Below, piece after piece: positions 1-8,095 of a stretch of DNA of 64,000 bases. Below the pieces are notes generated by a model. It was given only the letters and a program-made list of their open reading frames with translations, was not told the DNA's origin and made no database searches. The translations under genes and the position numbers were made by a program. The DNA is from JBNJFY01 sp051747265 (GTDB taxonomy: Bacteria; Bacteroidota; Rhodothermia; Balneolales; Balneolaceae), in the NCBI GenBank assembly GCA_051747265.1, contig JBNJFY010000005.1, positions 260,631-324,630 on the forward strand, read 5' to 3'. Position 1 is the first letter of the stretch; each line of letters begins with the position of its first letter.

Positions 1-410
1 TCATCTTCGGAAATCTTCTTCACGGTAAAGGTACCGTTCAATCTAACCGTAGATCCAGCCGTATTGGTGGGAATGAAAAAGCCATAATCCTTGAAACTGA
101 TCCGTATTTGTTGATTATCAGCGGTTTCCATGATAAAAAAACATCCTTTCTTCTGGCACACTTTTTTGATAGTACCTTTGGTGGTTACCGTTTGATCGGC
201 AAACTGAGAAGCACCATTCACTAGATCTTCCAAGGGTACTTGTTTTGGAGTATCCTTGAATGCCGACCCATAGATTTCATACCTATCTGTCTGCTGAATG
301 GGATCAGAAAGTTGAACTACCTCGGATTCATTCGATGATTGTTGAGCATGGGCGGTCATGGTTACCATTACCACGATTATGCAAAGACTCATCCATTTGT
401 ACATGGTCAT
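1..410 (-). CDS. DUF4920-like secreted protein, C-terminus cut by window
   Basis: The gene runs off the left edge of the window. Reading the minus strand from the ATG at 410 (a second in-frame ATG lies at 404) gives an uninterrupted 136-codon frame with a hydrophobic signal peptide ending at AHAQQ. A small beta-rich domain follows, with a Cys-x4-Cys motif (VCQKKGCFFIM). This layout resembles DUF4920 proteins, which are small periplasmic OB-like proteins of unknown function in Bacteroidota. The two cysteines could bind metal or form a disulfide (inference). It is divergent from the M23-like gene at 553, with 142 bases between them to hold both promoters. Confidence 0.6.
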   Translation of the reverse strand, partial: MTMYKWMSLCIIVVMVTMTAHAQQSSNESEVVQLSDPIQQTDRYEIYGSAFKDTPKQVPLEDLVNGASQFADQTVTTKGTIKKVCQKKGCFFIMETADNQQIRISFKDYGFFIPTNTAGSTVRLNGTFTVKKISED

Positions 411-552
411 ATAGAATTTGGTGGTTATTGAGTTAAATAAATTCCCAGTCCCCATTTAAAAATTCTTAACCTATTGAATTGTAACTGGTTAAGTAATGTT
501 GCGTGGAGTTTAAGTAAGCAAATATTAGATCAAACAATGATAGCAAAAATCT

Positions 553-1197
553 ATGATTTCTTTTAAACGGCTTTCTTCGATTCTAATCGTCTTACTGGCA
601 TTACTATTGGGTACAACCCCAGCCTCGGTTCAAGCCCAGCAAATCTCCCCTTCGGTTTCCGATACGCTCACTCAAACATTACTGATCCATCCGGTGATTG
701 ATGGAAATACCTCAAGTTCAGAACATGAATACAATCCCAACTATCGATTGGGGGATCAGATAGGACGTGACTTCTCCGTAGGAAAATTAACAGAAACCGG
801 TTTTGTGCGCAGATTTAAAACCGATGGCAAAACCAATGAGGATTGGTACGGCTGGCGAAAGGATGTATTTGCTCCGATTAATGCCAAGGTGCTGAAGGTT
901 AACCATCCGGATACCACCAATGTACCGGGCACAATGAATCGCAACGCCCGACCTGGGTATATCATCTTTTTGCGAGAATCAGACAGCACGAAAGTGGTCT
1001 ATGCCCATGTACGCGAGATTCAAGTCTCTGAAGGAGATCAGGTAGAGATGGGTCAGATCGTCGGCAAAGTAGGCAACAATGGTAACTCCCGAAATCCGCA
1101 TATTCACGTCGGCGCCTGGCGTGCGGATACTGCCTTGCAAATCCAGGTCGACCTCTATGCCGAACATCGATACAAGCAGAAATCCTCCAGTAAATAA
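553..1197 (+). CDS. M23 (LytM) family peptidase-like protein, secreted, probably degenerate
   Basis: 214 aa with a signal peptide (residues 1-28, ending SVQAQ). The C-terminal half is a LytM/M23 domain: the catalytic YAHV histidine (H152), the hairpin V-x2-GD-x-V-x2-GQ, and the HIH pair (H183, H185) that normally gives one catalytic and one zinc histidine. In M23 enzymes the first zinc histidine sits four residues before a conserved aspartate (H-x3-D). Here the aspartate is D104 but position 100 is glycine, so one metal ligand appears to be missing. The protein may therefore bind peptidoglycan or act as a regulator rather than a hydrolase (inference). No near-consensus ribosome site is seen before the ATG. 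Confidence 0.75.
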   Translation: MISFKRLSSILIVLLALLLGTTPASVQAQQISPSVSDTLTQTLLIHPVIDGNTSSSEHEYNPNYRLGDQIGRDFSVGKLTETGFVRRFKTDGKTNEDWYGWRKDVFAPINAKVLKVNHPDTTNVPGTMNRNARPGYIIFLRESDSTKVVYAHVREIQVSEGDQVEMGQIVGKVGNNGNSRNPHIHVGAWRADTALQIQVDLYAEHRYKQKSSSK

Positions 1198-1221
1198 CAC
1201 TATCTGACGTTTATAGCATAA

Positions 1222-1354
1222 TAGAGGGCTTTGCAAAACTACCTGTCATTGCGAACGTAGTGCGGCAACCTCCTGATTAGATTGTGTAAACGGTGATTAT
1301 TACTACATCTTGGCATGACCGAATAAATTTCGGAAGGTTTTGCAAAGCCCTCTA
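1222..1354. mobile_element. MITE-like element with 18-bp perfect terminal inverted repeats
   Basis: The 133-bp element is bounded by TAGAGGGCTTTGCAAAAC at 1222-1239 and its exact reverse complement at 1337-1354. It contains no ORF. Ends of the GGGCTTTGCAAAAC type are common among DDE insertion sequences, so a non-autonomous miniature element is the likeliest reading (inference). The interior starts with a CATTGCGA...GCGGCAA sequence resembling palindromic intergenic repeats found in many bacteria. It sits in a 328-base gene-free stretch (1198-1525); I see nothing else recognisable there apart from the upstream region of the aminotransferase. Confidence 0.6.
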
Positions 1355-1525
1355 ATAGTGTGGTCAGTACAGGTCACGCTATTGCTATATCCATCCTTCT
1401 AATGGATTGAGCTACTTTCTCAAGCCTCATATTGCTTCTGTAATAGTGGATTGCTATCTAACAGTTGCAATAACTATTCAAAACTTTTCTACAGGGTGCT
1501 GCTTGTAGATGTTAATCCCACTAAT

Positions 1526-2656
1526 ATGTCCGGATTACTACCCGATATCGACCCCAATGGCTTGCTTGAGTATTCGGTGGTCTTTTCTGATCGCTCACTC
1601 AATCACATGTCTGAGCAATTCCAACTAGTTATGCGCGACATCTCTTCCTCGCTGAAAGAAGTCTACCAAGCGGATGGCGTTGCAGTAGTTCCCGGTGGTG
1701 GAACCTATGCCATGGAGGCAGTAGCCCGACAACTGGCCACCGCCGCAAATTGCCTGATCGTTCGCAACGGTTGGTTTAGTTACCGTTGGAGCCAGATTCT
1801 GGATACCGGATCCATTGCTCAGCATCAAACTGTGTTAAAAGCTCAAGCAGTTAATGATGAACCGCAATCTCCTTACCAACCGGCCTCAATTAATGAGTTG
1901 GTAACCACAATTCAGACTCAGCGTCCGGATATTGTATTTGCGCCCCATGTAGAAACATCCGCGGGCTTACTTCTCCCCGATGACTATCTGAAGAAAGTGG
2001 CGGAAGCCGTTCGCGAAGTAGATGGCCTGTTTGTGTTGGACTGTATAGCTTCCGGTGCCTTGTGGGTAGATATGAAGCAATTAGGAATAGATGTGCTCAT
2101 TTCAGCCCCACAAAAAGGCTGGAGCAGTACACCGGGTGCCGGTTTGGTAATGATGAGCGAACGCGCCATTGACCGCGTGAAGGAGACCACAAGCAGTAGT
2201 TTCGCCTGCAATCTTAAGCAGTGGTATCACATTATGCAGGCCTACGAGCAAGGCGGTCATGCTTATCACGCTACTTTGCCCACCGATGCCCTTAAACAGT
2301 TTCGTGATGTGATGATAGAAACTCAAAACTGGGGGTTGGATGCGGCTCAATCTCACCAGGTGGATCTAGGGCAACAGGTTCGACAACTATTGGAAGAGTA
2401 CGGCTTCCCCAGTGTAGCCGCCTCAGGCTATCAGGCGCCCAGTGTAGTGGTTAGCTATACGGATGATCCGCAAATTCATGATGGCACCAAATTCAAGAAA
2501 GCAGGTATTCAAATTGCCAAAGGCGTTCCGTTGGCCTGTGATGAATCGGATCAATTCCAAACCTTTCGCGTAGGCTTGTTCGGCTTAGACAAATTACAAG
2601 ATATAGCCGGAACCATCGATCGTTTACGAAGTGCCCTATCCAATTTCCATCGATAG
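1526..2656 (+). CDS. Class V aminotransferase (alanine-glyoxylate/serine-pyruvate type)
   Basis: PLP-dependent fold-type I enzyme. Conserved elements are VVPGGGTYAMEAV near the N-terminus, APHVETSAG, the cofactor aspartate region LDCIASG, and SAPQKGWS, whose lysine should form the PLP Schiff base. These fit the alanine-glyoxylate / serine-pyruvate aminotransferase branch; the substrate cannot be fixed from sequence. The frame is open from a TTG at 1451, but those 25 extra codons do not resemble the family. I therefore prefer the ATG at 1526 (MSGLLPDIDPNG), giving 376 aa. It is transcribed alone and ends at a bidirectional terminator. Confidence 0.85.
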   Translation: MSGLLPDIDPNGLLEYSVVFSDRSLNHMSEQFQLVMRDISSSLKEVYQADGVAVVPGGGTYAMEAVARQLATAANCLIVRNGWFSYRWSQILDTGSIAQHQTVLKAQAVNDEPQSPYQPASINELVTTIQTQRPDIVFAPHVETSAGLLLPDDYLKKVAEAVREVDGLFVLDCIASGALWVDMKQLGIDVLISAPQKGWSSTPGAGLVMMSERAIDRVKETTSSSFACNLKQWYHIMQAYEQGGHAYHATLPTDALKQFRDVMIETQNWGLDAAQSHQVDLGQQVRQLLEEYGFPSVAASGYQAPSVVVSYTDDPQIHDGTKFKKAGIQIAKGVPLACDESDQFQTFRVGLFGLDKLQDIAGTIDRLRSALSNFHR

Positions 2657-2679
2657 AATTTTTGATTCCTATACAAAAA

Positions 2680-2708
2680 AATCCCGTCAGCATTGTGCCA
2701 ACGGGATT
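2680..2708. terminator. Bidirectional rho-independent terminator
   Basis: An 8-bp stem AATCCCGT/ACGGGATT with a 13-base loop, preceded by a run of A (2674-2681). It lies between the convergent genes ending at 2656 (+) and 2734 (-), so it can serve both. The T-run is better for the minus-strand gene. Confidence 0.7.
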
Positions 2709-2733
2709 GTTCAAGCGATAGAACAGTTTTGGT

Positions 2734-3213
2734 TTATACTTTCACACGATTCTCTTGCTTGGGATCCAGATCATATAAACTGGATACGGTAGCCTGAACA
2801 GTCTTGTACCACTCGTTGCCATGTTTATCGTTGATCTCGTAGAAGTCGCCAAAGTCGTGCTGTCGTTTCTTGAATGTCCACTGCTGCTTTTTGGCTTTGT
2901 ATACCGGATCCACATGTAGCAGTTCGTGATAGAGCAGCATGTAACGAGTATCATCATCGAGCATATCCCACAATTCGCCACTGATCTCAATGAGATAATC
3001 ATTGCCGCTATAGTACTTCACCTCTCGTGAGGCTTTTACACATTTGGCAGCCGTGCTCTTGGTTACATTGGGATAGATTAAGAAATAGCCAATTTCAGCA
3101 GGGCCGAACTCCATTTTCTCCTGCTCAATCACTTTGGCAGCCATCTCTTCCACTTCGGGAGATTCCATCAACTGCTTGTCGTTCAGTTTAATACTGTCTT
3201 CGGGTTTCAGCAT
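2734..3213 (-). CDS. Putative metallopeptidase with HELLH motif (phage-metallopeptidase-like)
   Basis: 159 aa, cytoplasmic, with no signal peptide. The zinc motif HELLH is at residues 96-100, followed by VDP and a conserved-looking KKRQHDFGDF stretch. The layout (short protein, N-terminal EIGYFLIYPNV segment, HExxH in the second half) resembles the putative phage metallopeptidase family, whose members occur in phage and on bacterial chromosomes. The substrate is unknown. The neighbours give no clue; it is a single gene convergent with the aminotransferase. Confidence 0.6.
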   Translation of the reverse strand: MLKPEDSIKLNDKQLMESPEVEEMAAKVIEQEKMEFGPAEIGYFLIYPNVTKSTAAKCVKASREVKYYSGNDYLIEISGELWDMLDDDTRYMLLYHELLHVDPVYKAKKQQWTFKKRQHDFGDFYEINDKHGNEWYKTVQATVSSLYDLDPKQENRVKV

Positions 3214-3394
3214 GTGCGTGATTTGTTGTATTGTAAAATGTGTAATTCAATTCGTTTCTTATCAGAGCGTTCAAAAATAGTAGATCGGAGGCAATGTTTC
3301 AGATTCAATTGCGAAAAAGTAGAACGAATGTTCTCACCTCCATTTATTTTTCAAAATCATAAACCATAACCAATTGCAATTCAACGGATTAGTC

Positions 3395-3808
3395 ATGAGT
3401 TCCAAGAAAATGTCGGTTACCAAAATTCGGCAATTCCACGAACGATGGTCAGAAAGCATTAATCAGTGGCATCGGGAGCTGGACCAGATCAAAAAAGATC
3501 AGGCAGATGCCTATGACATCTTACGGATGGTACGAGCCTTGGTGGATGATCATGTAGGTAAGATCGAAAAACTGGAAGGTCGAATTGAGGATTTGGAAAT
3601 TCTCATTGATGATGTGGATTGGGAGCTCCGGTTGGATAAATACGAACGGTTAAGTAAGGAGGTGGTAGACGTACCTTACTATAACAAGCAAGTTTCCCAA
3701 CATGAGTCGTTGCGTAAAGATGTTATCGATATGAAACGTACTCATGAGTTACTCTACAAGCAGTTGCAATTGCTAAATGACAGTATCCATTCAAAATTGC
3801 TCTCCTAA
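3395..3808 (+). CDS. Coiled-coil protein of unknown function
   Basis: Not a recognised family. From the ATG at 3395 it encodes 137 aa, almost all predicted helix. Heptad-like spacing of hydrophobic residues appears in segments such as VGKIEKLEGRIEDLEILIDD and in the C-terminal third. There is no signal peptide, cysteine pair or catalytic motif. The frame extends upstream only to a TTG at 3374. It is followed 14 bases later by the lipoprotein gene at 3823, so the two may be co-transcribed. Confidence 0.6.
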   Translation: MSSKKMSVTKIRQFHERWSESINQWHRELDQIKKDQADAYDILRMVRALVDDHVGKIEKLEGRIEDLEILIDDVDWELRLDKYERLSKEVVDVPYYNKQVSQHESLRKDVIDMKRTHELLYKQLQLLNDSIHSKLLS

Positions 3809-3822
3809 ACTATTTACATTTC

Positions 3823-5127
3823 ATGATTACAAGCAAACCAGGTCTAGTCGGCATACTATTATTAATACTCTTCACGGGATGTCAGACCCAAAACTCCACC
3901 TATCAGGAACTGGCCATTCCAGAGTTGAGCAATGGCATCACCGGCGAACCAAACCTGACTCAAAACCCAGACGGATCGCGGCTCTACCTCTCCTGGGTGG
4001 AAGAAACCAGCGACACTACCGCCCAGCTTTGGTATGCCACCCTGGATCAGAGCGGATTGCATGAAGGGCGTTGGTCGCGGCCTACCCTTCTTCTTCAGGG
4101 TACCCATTGGTTTGTAAATTGGGCCGATTTCCCCTCCCTATTAGTAGACCAACAGGGCGTGCGGATGATGCACTGGTTACAAAAAATACCCGGGGGCACG
4201 TATGCCTATCATGTGAATTTGAAACGGCGGTTATCCGACAATTCCTGGTCAGACCCGATCACACCGCACAAAGATGGATCACCAACCGAGCACGGATTCG
4301 TCAGTTTAAGTCAGCTGCCTACAGAAAATTCGCTCGCTATTTGGCTGGATGGACGTGCAATGGCGGATGAAGATCCACCTCACGCAATGACCCTCCGCTC
4401 CACTGAAATCACCCCAACCGGCGCTATTCAACATTCCCATTTGATCGATAACTGGGTATGTGATTGTTGCCAAACCGATGCTACCTCTTTTGATGGTACT
4501 GTTTTGACGGCCTATCGCAACCGAACCCCCAATGAGATTCGGGATATCGCCTTGGCTGCTTATCACCCACAAACTCACCAATGGGATACGTTGGGTGTAA
4601 TCTGGCCGGATCAATGGGAAATTGGTGGGTGTCCGGTAAATGGCCCCGCTCTGGCCAGCGATCAATCTACCGCTGGTTTGGCATGGTTCACCCAAGCCCG
4701 GGATACCGCGAAAGTTCAACTAGGTGTCTTGAATAAACAACTCAAACCGGCCACCGAATTTTCTGAACCCATTCGAATAGATGAAGGTAATCCATTGGGA
4801 CGTATTGATGTTGTGACTACCCATGGCGGTTATCTGGTCACTTGGGTTGAACAATTAGAAGAACAAACTGCCCAAATAATGGGACGCTTTGTTAGTGTGC
4901 AGGGGAACGCGGAACCAGCGGTAGCTTTGGCCGCTATTGATCCATCGCGAAGAAGCGGATTCCCTCGTGTAGCAATTTTGGGGAATGATTTAGTCATAAG
5001 TTTAACCAAAGTTCAGGATGAAAAGTCTTCTACCAAAATAGAATCCTTATCCATCCCGTTAACAGAGCTGATCAACCCAAAAACAGTCACAGAGAAGACG
5101 CTAGCTAACACCACTCCTTCGCATTAG
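3823..5127 (+). CDS. Sialidase-like beta-propeller lipoprotein
   Basis: 434 aa. The N-terminal signal ends in a lipobox (LLILFTGC), so it should be lipid-anchored. The body has repeated W-containing blade-like segments (for example RLYLSWVEE, NSLAIWLDG, YLVTWVEQL) and a CDCCQTD cysteine cluster around residue 214. This resembles exo-alpha-sialidase-like propeller proteins of Bacteroidota, most of which have no proven sialidase activity. I do not see the RIP/Asp-box set needed to call an active sialidase. Function unknown beyond a surface or periplasmic propeller. Confidence 0.6.
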   Translation: MITSKPGLVGILLLILFTGCQTQNSTYQELAIPELSNGITGEPNLTQNPDGSRLYLSWVEETSDTTAQLWYATLDQSGLHEGRWSRPTLLLQGTHWFVNWADFPSLLVDQQGVRMMHWLQKIPGGTYAYHVNLKRRLSDNSWSDPITPHKDGSPTEHGFVSLSQLPTENSLAIWLDGRAMADEDPPHAMTLRSTEITPTGAIQHSHLIDNWVCDCCQTDATSFDGTVLTAYRNRTPNEIRDIALAAYHPQTHQWDTLGVIWPDQWEIGGCPVNGPALASDQSTAGLAWFTQARDTAKVQLGVLNKQLKPATEFSEPIRIDEGNPLGRIDVVTTHGGYLVTWVEQLEEQTAQIMGRFVSVQGNAEPAVALAAIDPSRRSGFPRVAILGNDLVISLTKVQDEKSSTKIESLSIPLTELINPKTVTEKTLANTTPSH

Positions 5128-5137
5128 CGAATCCTAG

Positions 5138-5169
5138 TTGAAATGTTAGGCCAGCTTGTTCTACCTTTG
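5138..5169 (+). promoter_or_regulatory. Candidate Bacteroidota-type promoter for the 5184 gene
   Basis: TTG at 5138-5140 and a full TAnnTTTG -7 box (TACCTTTG, 5162-5169), separated by 21 bases. The known Bacteroidota consensus is TTTG, about 19 bases, then TAnnTTTG. The start codon would be some 8-10 bases after transcription start, which is short, so this is tentative. Confidence 0.35.
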
Positions 5170-5183
5170 CTCTAACGTACGCT

Positions 5184-5498
5184 ATGGGTCAAACCGCAAC
5201 ATCATATCAATCAAAATCTTCTACCGAAGAACTTCGGTTGCGATTGCCACTGCAACAACCCGATGGATCCTTGGCTTATGTCGAGCAATCCATCGACAAC
5301 TTTCCCTATTACCTTCGCACCACGGACTATTCCGATTATTTTCGATTAGCCTTGGTCCAACGAGAACTCTCCTATACCTCTGATTGGTTGGAGCTGCAGG
5401 AATTATTCAAATCCGCCCATTTCGATAATCGACCGGTTTCTCCCGATGAGGAAATCTTGATTCAACGCGCCTTCACCATCCAAATAAAAAACCAGTGA
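5184..5498 (+). CDS. Small hypothetical protein
   Basis: 104 aa of unknown family, starting at ATG 5184. It is soluble, with no signal or membrane segment, and contains DNFPYYLRTTDYSDYFR followed by a helical C-terminus. The last codons run into the 8-mer repeat at 5493, so its stop codon lies in repeat sequence. That could mean the C-terminus varies between strains. Confidence 0.5.
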   Translation: MGQTATSYQSKSSTEELRLRLPLQQPDGSLAYVEQSIDNFPYYLRTTDYSDYFRLALVQRELSYTSDWLELQELFKSAHFDNRPVSPDEEILIQRAFTIQIKNQ

Positions 5499-5708
5499 TT
5501 CAGTGATTCAGTGCTTCAGTGATTCAGTGTGTCAGATAACAGAATTCAGTATGTTAGAAATATCTTGCTGATATCAGCCTTTGACATTGAGGTGGAAATA
5601 CTAAAGGTGAACAGCAGTACCTTAACCAGATAAGCAGTCAGCCAATCATCAAGCAATTTCATACTGACACACTGAATCACTGACACACTGAAGAACTGAA
5701 TCACTGAA
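5493..5708. repeat. Inverted array of CAGTGATT-type 8-mers
   Basis: Left arm 5493-5537 is a tandem run of CAGTGATT variants. The right arm at 5663-5708 is the same motif in reverse complement (ACTGAATC/ACTGACAC). About 125 bases of non-repetitive sequence separate them. The arms can form a long imperfect hairpin between the convergent genes ending at 5498 (+) and 5701 (-). Both genes have their stop codon inside an arm. It may act as a transcription terminator or chromosome landmark (inference). Confidence 0.75.
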
Positions 5709-6702
5709 CCCTGACAATCACCCGTCCGCGTTGACCACCTTCCAAAATGTGATCGATTTCTTGGTTGAGGTCATCCAAGGCTACTTCTCTGATAATCTGA
5801 TCCCACAGCTGCTGATCTAAGGACCATTCATCAGCCAATTTATTCCAGATGGTGGTACGCAGATCCATCAAACAAATGCCCGAATCGATCCCCAACAAGC
5901 TTACCCCTCTGAGAATAAAAGGCAGCACATTGGTGTGCAGCTCATTAGAGCGCACATTTCCACAACTAGACACGGCTCCATTATGCTTGACCTGCCGAAT
6001 AACCGTATCCAGCATATCGCCCCCCACCGTATCCACAGCCGCATCCCACCGACTTTTTAGCAGAGGGCGCTTTTCCTCTTCCGGTATGGCTAGCTCCCTT
6101 CGGTCCATTATTTTTACTGCGCCCAACTCCGTTAAATAATCATGCGCATCGGCTTTACCCGTTGCCGCTACCGGTTCATATCCGGCTTTGCGCAATAAGA
6201 CAATAGCCAAACTGCCCACTCCCCCAGTGGCTCCGGTAACCAGCGCACGTTTGCCATCTGGCTGCAAATCATTGTTCATTAATCGATGTACTGCAATTCC
6301 AGCGGTTAACCCTGCCGTACCCCAACACATGGCCGTACGCAGATCCATGCCTTCGGGAAGCGGAATAACCCAATCCCCGGGTACCGATATGTACTGTCCG
6401 AATCCTCCCGGGGTGTTCATACCCAGATCGTAGCTAGTCACAATAACCTTATCTCCTTGGGCAAAGCGATCATCTTTGCTGCGCTCTACCACACCTGCCG
6501 CATCAATACCTGGTGTATGAGGAAACGTACGGGTAACGCCCGAATGAGCTTCCGCGGACAGGGCATCTTTGTAGTTAAGAGAGGAATAGTGAACCCGAAT
6601 CCGAACCGGGTGATCAGGTAGAAAGTCGGAATCCAGGGTTTCAACAGTTCGCTGGCTACCTTCTTTGGTTTTGCGAACCACGAGTGCGCGATAGGAATTC
6701 AT
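5701..6702 (-). CDS. YhdH/YhfP-family NADPH-dependent oxidoreductase (acryloyl-CoA reductase type)
   Basis: 333 aa medium-chain dehydrogenase/reductase without zinc. The N-terminal GroES-like domain contains SSLNYKDALS and PGIDAAGVV; the Rossmann domain carries TGATGGVGSLA for NADP. These features and the length match YhdH/AcuI, which reduces acryloyl-CoA or quinone-like enones. Catalytic zinc cysteines are absent, as expected for the subfamily. The physiological substrate is not deducible. Divergent from the DUF3095 gene. Confidence 0.85.
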   Translation of the reverse strand: MNSYRALVVRKTKEGSQRTVETLDSDFLPDHPVRIRVHYSSLNYKDALSAEAHSGVTRTFPHTPGIDAAGVVERSKDDRFAQGDKVIVTSYDLGMNTPGGFGQYISVPGDWVIPLPEGMDLRTAMCWGTAGLTAGIAVHRLMNNDLQPDGKRALVTGATGGVGSLAIVLLRKAGYEPVAATGKADAHDYLTELGAVKIMDRRELAIPEEEKRPLLKSRWDAAVDTVGGDMLDTVIRQVKHNGAVSSCGNVRSNELHTNVLPFILRGVSLLGIDSGICLMDLRTTIWNKLADEWSLDQQLWDQIIREVALDDLNQEIDHILEGGQRGRVIVRVQ

Positions 6703-6755
6703 AGATGGAGGAATAAATTGGTTATGTTGGCTTTTGCCTTAAAATATGACCATCC

Positions 6756-7997
6756 TTGGGATACACAACAGTTGTAATCAGATCTTCGATCGTGCGTAAT
6801 CAACATCTGGCAACCCCCGAAGGTGCCTCTGGACCGGCCGCTGACTATCTGCATAAACTTCCGGCTACGCCCAACTTCTATGCATCGGGCAACCTGGATT
6901 ATTACCGACCTCTGCCCACCGACTGGTGGATCGCGGCTACAGATGTGAGCAATTCTACCCAGATTATTGAATCGGGCCGATACCGGGAGGTAAATATGTT
7001 GGGTGCGGCTACTATTATTGGATTACTGAACGTTGTGGCGCCCGATGCTCTGCCTTTTGTATTTGGTGGTGATGGCGCTATGGTTTGTTTGCCCTCACCA
7101 TACAAAGAGCGCGCTCAAGCCTTGTTAGATCAACTTCAGCAGATGGCCCGAACGGCTTTGGACATAGAGCTGCGCACCAATTTGATCCCCTACACTGCTC
7201 TTTCCAACGAACCACCCTTTTGGGTGGGTAAATACAATCTTTCCCCAGATGCAACGCAGTACAGTTTCCTGGGGCATGGTGTCCAACAAGTGGATCAACT
7301 GTTAAAAGATCAGCATTCTGATACTTCATTAGAGCGTCCGGAACCAGATCCGGGGGTTGATGCTGATTTTTCCGGACTGGAATGCCGTTGGAAACCTGTT
7401 AAAAGTCCTACGGGTGAGACCTTAACCGTTTTAGTGGAACCATTTGGATCGCTCGATCAGCAATTATCGACTCTCAATGATTTGCTTTCTTTATACCGTT
7501 CCACAATAGATCGCGGAGGGCAATCCAAACCCCTTCGAAGATCCAGACTATCTATGAGCTGGAACCCGTTAATGCTGTTTAAAGAAAACGCGGTGGTTTC
7601 CAGCCTTCAGAACTCGGGGGATAGATGGTCGCGCTGGTTGGACGCGCAATGGCGTACTATGGTGGGCTCCTTTCTAATGAACAAACAGGTTCAAACCGAG
7701 GAAACTGACTGGGGGCGCTATAAAGATGACCTGATTGCCCATTCCGATTATCGAAAGATTGACGGGCTGTTGCGCTTTGTAGCTTCGGTTACTCCCCCGC
7801 AAAAAAAAGACTGGATTCATCAGCTGCAGGAATTACAGAAACAACGGGTATTACGCTACGGTTACCACAGTTCCGATGCAGCCCTTATCACTTGCATGAT
7901 CTCAAAATACCATAAAGCGCATCTGCACTTTGTAGATGGATCCGACGGTGGATATGCCGAAGCCGCACGAATGCTAAAGAGTCAACCTCAGCCTTAA
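6756..7997 (+). CDS. DUF3095 family protein (cyclase-like fold)
   Basis: 413 aa. The N-terminal region has ATDVSNSTQIIESGRYREVN and PFVFGGDGAMVC, the pattern shared by DUF3095 proteins, which resemble class III nucleotide cyclases; no activity has been established to my knowledge. The open frame starts at TTG 6756. A GTG at 6792 is an alternative, and family resemblance begins only after residue 20, so the start is uncertain. A winged-helix-like C-terminus (HYRKIDGLLRFV onward) is possible. No membrane segment. Divergent from the YhdH-like gene, with about 55 bases between. Confidence 0.75.
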   Translation: MGYTTVVIRSSIVRNQHLATPEGASGPAADYLHKLPATPNFYASGNLDYYRPLPTDWWIAATDVSNSTQIIESGRYREVNMLGAATIIGLLNVVAPDALPFVFGGDGAMVCLPSPYKERAQALLDQLQQMARTALDIELRTNLIPYTALSNEPPFWVGKYNLSPDATQYSFLGHGVQQVDQLLKDQHSDTSLERPEPDPGVDADFSGLECRWKPVKSPTGETLTVLVEPFGSLDQQLSTLNDLLSLYRSTIDRGGQSKPLRRSRLSMSWNPLMLFKENAVVSSLQNSGDRWSRWLDAQWRTMVGSFLMNKQVQTEETDWGRYKDDLIAHSDYRKIDGLLRFVASVTPPQKKDWIHQLQELQKQRVLRYGYHSSDAALITCMISKYHKAHLHFVDGSDGGYAEAARMLKSQPQP

Positions 7998-8095
7998 CAA
8001 CTTTTATCAGCGTACCTTGGGATTATCTCCGATACTATTTATTTAAATCTACTATCCAACTAGTAAGTCATAACTCCACTAAAACGCAATTGTTT

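Noticed and set aside
1451..1525. TTG start of the aminotransferase at 1451
   Set aside because: The extra residues do not match the family and no ribosome site is visible.
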